This document shows, piece by piece, positions 60,517 to 64,000 of a stretch of 64,000 nt of DNA (positions are counted from its first letter, which is position 1; each line of letters begins with the position of its first letter). The position numbers and the translations under genes were made by a program. Source of the DNA: Lepidurus packardi (taxonomy: Eukaryota; Arthropoda; Branchiopoda; Notostraca; Triopsidae). The stretch covers positions 219,501 to 283,500 of the forward strand of contig JAKZAN010000003.1 of the NCBI GenBank assembly GCA_023053545.1, given 5' to 3'. The notes beneath the pieces were generated by a model, which was not told the DNA's origin, made no database searches, and saw only the letters and a list, made by a program, of their open reading frames with translations.

Positions 60517-60660
60517 ATGGTTCATGATAAAAGATTTGGGAAGAAATGGCGCACTCGCTGTCGACAGGTTGCCGCGCAAACCCTTCAAACTCTAGCTGAA
60601 TGGTTGTCGATTATGACGCGTCTTATTTTAGCCTTTAAAGCGCGATCTTCGAGTGGGTAA
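60517..60660 (+). mobile_element. Polinton small basic protein (47 residues)
   Basis: A short intact frame beginning MVHDKRFGKKWRTRCR, strongly basic, then a hydrophobic helix (LAEWLSIMTRLILAF). It could be a core or membrane-active minor virion protein. Function is inferred only from composition and position between the polymerase and integrase genes. Confidence 0.4.
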
Positions 60661-60706
60661 ACCTTTAGTCGCACACTGGCTTTGGAGGTAAACAGACAAC
60701 GAGAGG

Positions 60707-61084
60707 ATGTGTCTTAAACAGGTGAAGAAATACAAACCTTATTTGAAAACTTTATGTCGCTGTCAGCCCAAACTCCGTCAAATTATCCTTCAGAACGCTG
60801 ACCGACCCCTTATTAACGTTATTTGCGAAATCATCTTGAATTTAGTCAAGGGTGTTATCCCTCTTCAGGAAAAAGAGAAACAAAAGCTACGTCGTTTCAA
60901 GTCTATTCTTCGAGATTTGGCTCAATCCAAACAGAGTTTCCGCTATCGTCATAAACGAATAGTGCAGAAGGGTGGAGGATTTATTTTAAACGTGCTTAAC
61001 CCCGCTTTAGCTTTTTTAAGTCGCCATTGCCAAAGCAGCGCGTCCCATGCGGTTAGTGCCGCTAGACATAGCCAACAAAATTGA
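60707..61084 (+). mobile_element. Polinton basic protein with RIVQKGGGF motif (125 residues)
   Basis: An intact frame. Helical, Lys/Arg-rich (KPYLKTLCRCQPKLRQII, LICEII-like segments, KLRRFKSILRDLAQ), ending in KRIVQKGGGFILNVLNPAL. Proteins with a basic helical body and a final KGG-F-hydrophobic motif occur in many Polintons and adintoviruses and are thought to be minor virion proteins. The exact role is unknown to me. It overlaps the next frame by 38 bases. Confidence 0.55.
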
Positions 61085-61886
61085 TCAAGTTTTGCATCGG
61101 GAATCGCAGTCTGCCATAAAACCGCCCCCCAGTTTCAAACTAACAGAATTTTATCGGGCGGAAGAGGAAATGCGGAATATTCTCAATAATCCTGAATTAA
61201 GCATTGAGAATAAGTTGCACCTGTTTGAAAAAACGTTTCAACGCTACAAGGCTGCTCACCCAGGTCATGAGAGGGCTGCATCGTCAACACATGTTTCTTT
61301 ACCTTCTGTTCCCACGGTTCCATCTTTAAAACATGGGGGTGTTGAGAGTGATTTAACACCCACACGTGTAAACAACACTCGCAGCTTTTCACCACAACCC
61401 TTTCAAACACCGATTAATAACATTTCTAAACCCGACATGTATGATAGTCCATTGCAGTCAAGTGTTGAAGAGACCCCCAGCGTTACCCAATTTATGGTTA
61501 AAGTGGACGACCAATATCGTGAGAAAGCGTTGACAGCTAGCGAGTATCTTACAAAACCTGAATATGCACACATAATTACAGTTAATCCTGACAGTACTCT
61601 AAAACTATATGGGGAAACTATAGAAAACAGCCATGTGTCAGATTACATGAGAGATCTCTTTTCACACAACAAGGGTCGCTTTTTACCTCGAATGGATGAT
61701 TTTTCACGCGCGTTAGCCGATATTAATTTTCCCACCCAGCTTATTGTTAAAGAGAAACGGCTAAAAGAGATTGAACGTTTGAAACTGCTCCATTCGCGCG
61801 GTATCACTCCACCCAGCCCTAGAGTCACCCGATCGTATAAACGCGCTCGAGCTGGATCAAGTCCTCAGTGGCAAAATTTAGTTTGA
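61047..61886 (+). mobile_element. Polinton frame of unknown function (279 residues)
   Basis: An intact frame starting MRLVPLDIANKIDQ. A short helical N-terminus (AEEEMRNILNNPELSIENKL) is followed by a Ser/Pro/Thr-rich middle and a charged C-terminal part. Proteins of this build sit next to the integrase in other Polintons; the function is not known to me. Confidence 0.5.
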
Positions 61887-61887
61887 A

Positions 61888-63096
61888 ATGGTAGAAAAGA
61901 CATGGCTTACTCGAGACGATTGGCATCAACTCTATACGGATCCTTCGTCTTTGGGTGCTTATGGTGGTTTACAACGTTTGTTGCGTTACGCCAAACAGCA
62001 ATACCCGAAAGCCGCTAATATTAACCTTACCACCGACCGCAAAGCTTTGAGCTATCTTAATAGTTATACTCTACATCGGAACAATCCTCGTCGCTTTCCA
62101 CGTCGATATGTAATCACTTCTACGCTTCATGATCTTTGGCAGGCTGATTTGGTTGATGTACAACGCTGGAGTCGAATGAATAATGGAATGAACTTTCTTT
62201 TTACTATTATTGATGTTCATAGTCGTTATCTCTGGGTCTATCCTATCTCCAACAAGACTGGACCTACTGTACTCGCAACCTTACAACAACATATTACAAA
62301 CACAAGATTAATACCCAAACATTTCAACACGGATCAGGGTACAGAATTTCTCAATCACGCGTTCCAAAAATATCTTAAAGACGTAGGTGTCAAATTTTAT
62401 CTAACTCGGACTCAAGAAACTAAAGCACCGATTGTGGAACGAGTCCATCGCACCCTCCTAGAGCGAATCTCGCGTTACATGACTCAACATCATACCGAAC
62501 GTTTCATAGATGTGTTGCCACAATTAGTGGATAACTACAATCGGAGTTACCATCGAACCATTGGTCGGGCTCCTGTGGAAGTCACCGTGGAAAACCAAGA
62601 TGAGGTAGCTCGACATATTCATAAGATGCGCAGTGCAGCTGTTAAAACTCGTCAGCCCACCTTCAGTGTAGGTGATTACGTACGGATTAAAAACGATACA
62701 AAACCATTTTTTAATAAAGGCTATATTGTTCAAAACACATACGAGATATACAAGATTGAAACGGTGAATCTTACTCAACCTGTAACTTACAATTTAGTTG
62801 ATCTCCAAAATGAAGATATTATTGGTCAATTTTACGGTATTGAATTAACCCATGTGGCGCCACCTAACTTTAAAGCTTTGTACCCCATCGAAAAAGTGCT
62901 CAAACAACGTTGCAACTCGGTGGGTGAGACCGAGTACTATATAACATGGAAAGGTTGGCCAACCGAGTTCAATACTTGGGTAAACGCTCGAGAGTTAACA
63001 CCTTTCTGGCAAGACTTTGTCCGCACACGGAAGACTTTAAAACCTCCCGGCAATCTGTATTCGGGTCGCATGCGATCTAGTCGACAGTCACCATGA
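61888..63096 (+). mobile_element. Polinton integrase with chromodomain (402 residues)
   Basis: An intact frame one base after the previous stop. DDE core: Asp in DLWQADLVDVQRWS, Asp in FNTDQGTEFLNHAF, Glu in APIVERVHRTLLERISRYM. An SH3-like segment (FSVGDYVRIKNDTKPFFNKG) follows, then a C-terminal chromodomain (YPIEKVLKQR, YYITWKGWPTEFNTWV) with the aromatic residues that cage methyl-lysine. It inserts the element into DNA; the chromodomain probably steers it to marked chromatin. The stop overlaps the next start. Confidence 0.92.
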
Positions 63097-63962
63097 CCCA
63101 CAATGAAAAGTATATCACGTTACCTTCTAACTCATCCATGTCGCATTATCCTCATAATACTATGAGTAATTATCGAACTCTATTGTGCGAACCAATACAT
63201 GTCCCTGTAGATGAGTATGAGGTGGCTTTGGTGGAATTTCTATTTGTGAACAGTATGCATACTTTAAGCGAAGAAGAGAATTTTATGATTGCACACAGTG
63301 AAATCAAATCTAAAAAACAGACTGATGGTTTAACCAAAGAAGTAGTAGAAATTTCATCGAAGGAAGAGCTAACTAAAATCAATTTACACAATTTGGAAGT
63401 GTACGATTCTATAGATCGGTTGGTGAGCGATCTCAACAGTGGTCTTGACCGTATGTTTCCGACTCTATTGGATAAATCTCGGAGAGTCGAATTTGTTTAC
63501 CGTGACAAAAAGAAAACAGTGAGCTTGAAACTACCCCCGAGTTCCGATTTGGAAGCTTGCGAAATTATTTTACCGGCACGGGTTAAAGCTATCTTAGGGT
63601 TCATGGATCAGGACAAATTACGGGTGGTCAAAGGTCGTGGGGAATGTAATTCGAGTCTAACACCAGATCTGAAAAGTGGTGCTCACAATTTATACGTTTA
63701 TTGTGATATTATACAATCGAGTTTCGTGGGGGATACCAGCGCTCCTCTTTTACGCACCATCCCTCTTTCCACCGAAATGAGAGAGGGTGACCTAGTCTCA
63801 GTTAGTTTTAATCACAATTACTATATCCCCCTTAGTCGAGGTTACATTGATACAATTCACATCTATATTAAGACAGGTACTGGTCTACCTGTTTTATTCC
63901 AAGCTGGGACAGTGTCGGCTATACTACATCTACAACGAGTTCGCTCTCATGGCGCCTTTTAA
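63093..63962 (+). mobile_element. Polinton minor capsid (penton-like) protein (289 residues)
   Basis: An intact frame. The motifs LYVYCDIIQSSFVGDTSAPL and SFNHNYYIPLSRGYIDTIHI are typical of the single-jelly-roll penton protein of Polintons and adintoviruses, which caps the capsid vertices. The double-jelly-roll major capsid gene would be expected next, beyond the window. Confidence 0.85.
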
Positions 63963-64000
63963 GGGATGTTTATCGGTTGAATGTTATATGAAGGCGTTAA

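Larger units (their letters stand above)
52871..64000. mobile_element. Polinton/Maverick element, left part, continues past window
   Basis: A block with the Polinton gene set: FtsK/HerA-type packaging ATPase (minus strand), protein-primed family B DNA polymerase, small basic proteins, retroviral-type integrase with chromodomain, and penton-like capsid protein. The left end is somewhere between about 52.0 and 53.3 kb and the right end is beyond 64000, so terminal repeats and the 6-bp target duplication cannot be checked. Most frames are long and intact; there are only a few breaks, so it is a fairly young copy. The major capsid and maturation protease genes are not in the window. Confidence 0.9.

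Overview
This window looks like nuclear DNA of an arthropod. The evidence is the mix of Gypsy, BEL/Pao, Jockey-type LINE, Harbinger, Tc1, hAT and Polinton elements, very short spliceosomal introns (about 46-85 bp), a short CCTAA run, and one clearly conserved animal gene exon, the last exon of an ELAV/Hu-family RNA-binding protein. A springtail or crustacean would fit, but nothing seen fixes the group.

Layout. 1-2.0 kb: 3' part of a PIF/Harbinger transposon with its two convergent genes. 2.3-4.5 kb: a Tc1-like transposon with 191-bp inverted repeats and a five-exon transposase. 4.8-5.05 kb: a small MITE with 9-bp target duplications. 5.6-7.9 kb: a hAT/ZMYM1-like transposase. 7.9-9.4 kb: a decayed LINE, followed by a gag relic. 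11.4-12.0 kb: a solo LTR. 12.3-13.5 kb: an unrecognised minus-strand gene with good splice sites. 14.86-38.21 kb: a nested stack. The outer member is an env-bearing Gypsy element (673-bp LTRs, 4-bp target duplication). A LINE sits in its gag (15701-24583), a second Gypsy element sits in that LINE (18799-23345), and a BEL/Pao element sits in the outer pol (27004-32353). Every insertion is framed by its own target duplication. 38.2-39.2 kb: satellite-like repeats. 39.3-42.6 kb: a CGGBP1-like hAT relic and a decayed Gypsy element.

42.7-43.06 kb: the ELAV-family RRM3 exon, followed by a long T-rich stretch that is probably its 3' UTR. If this gene's earlier exons lie before the window, the transposon mass upstream sits in its last intron. 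46.2-46.6 kb: leucine-rich-repeat gene fragment (minus strand). 46.8-47.0 kb: a pogo-type MITE. 47.2-51.9 kb: a nearly intact two-ORF LINE of the same family as the nested one. 52.5-52.9 kb: an 11-unit minisatellite. 53-64 kb and beyond: a Polinton/Maverick with packaging ATPase, protein-primed DNA polymerase, chromodomain integrase, small basic proteins and a penton-like capsid protein. The window ends before its major capsid gene.

The most unusual item is between pol and env of the outer Gypsy element. An uninterrupted 191-residue frame carries a pair of CHHC zinc fingers closely matching GTSF1/Asterix, a cofactor of PIWI-piRNA silencing. A second, similar pair follows just downstream. A retroelement carrying a GTSF1-like module suggests interference with, or decoying of, the piRNA pathway, or a tRNA/RNA-binding role. 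This is inference from motif spacing and needs profile and structure searches.
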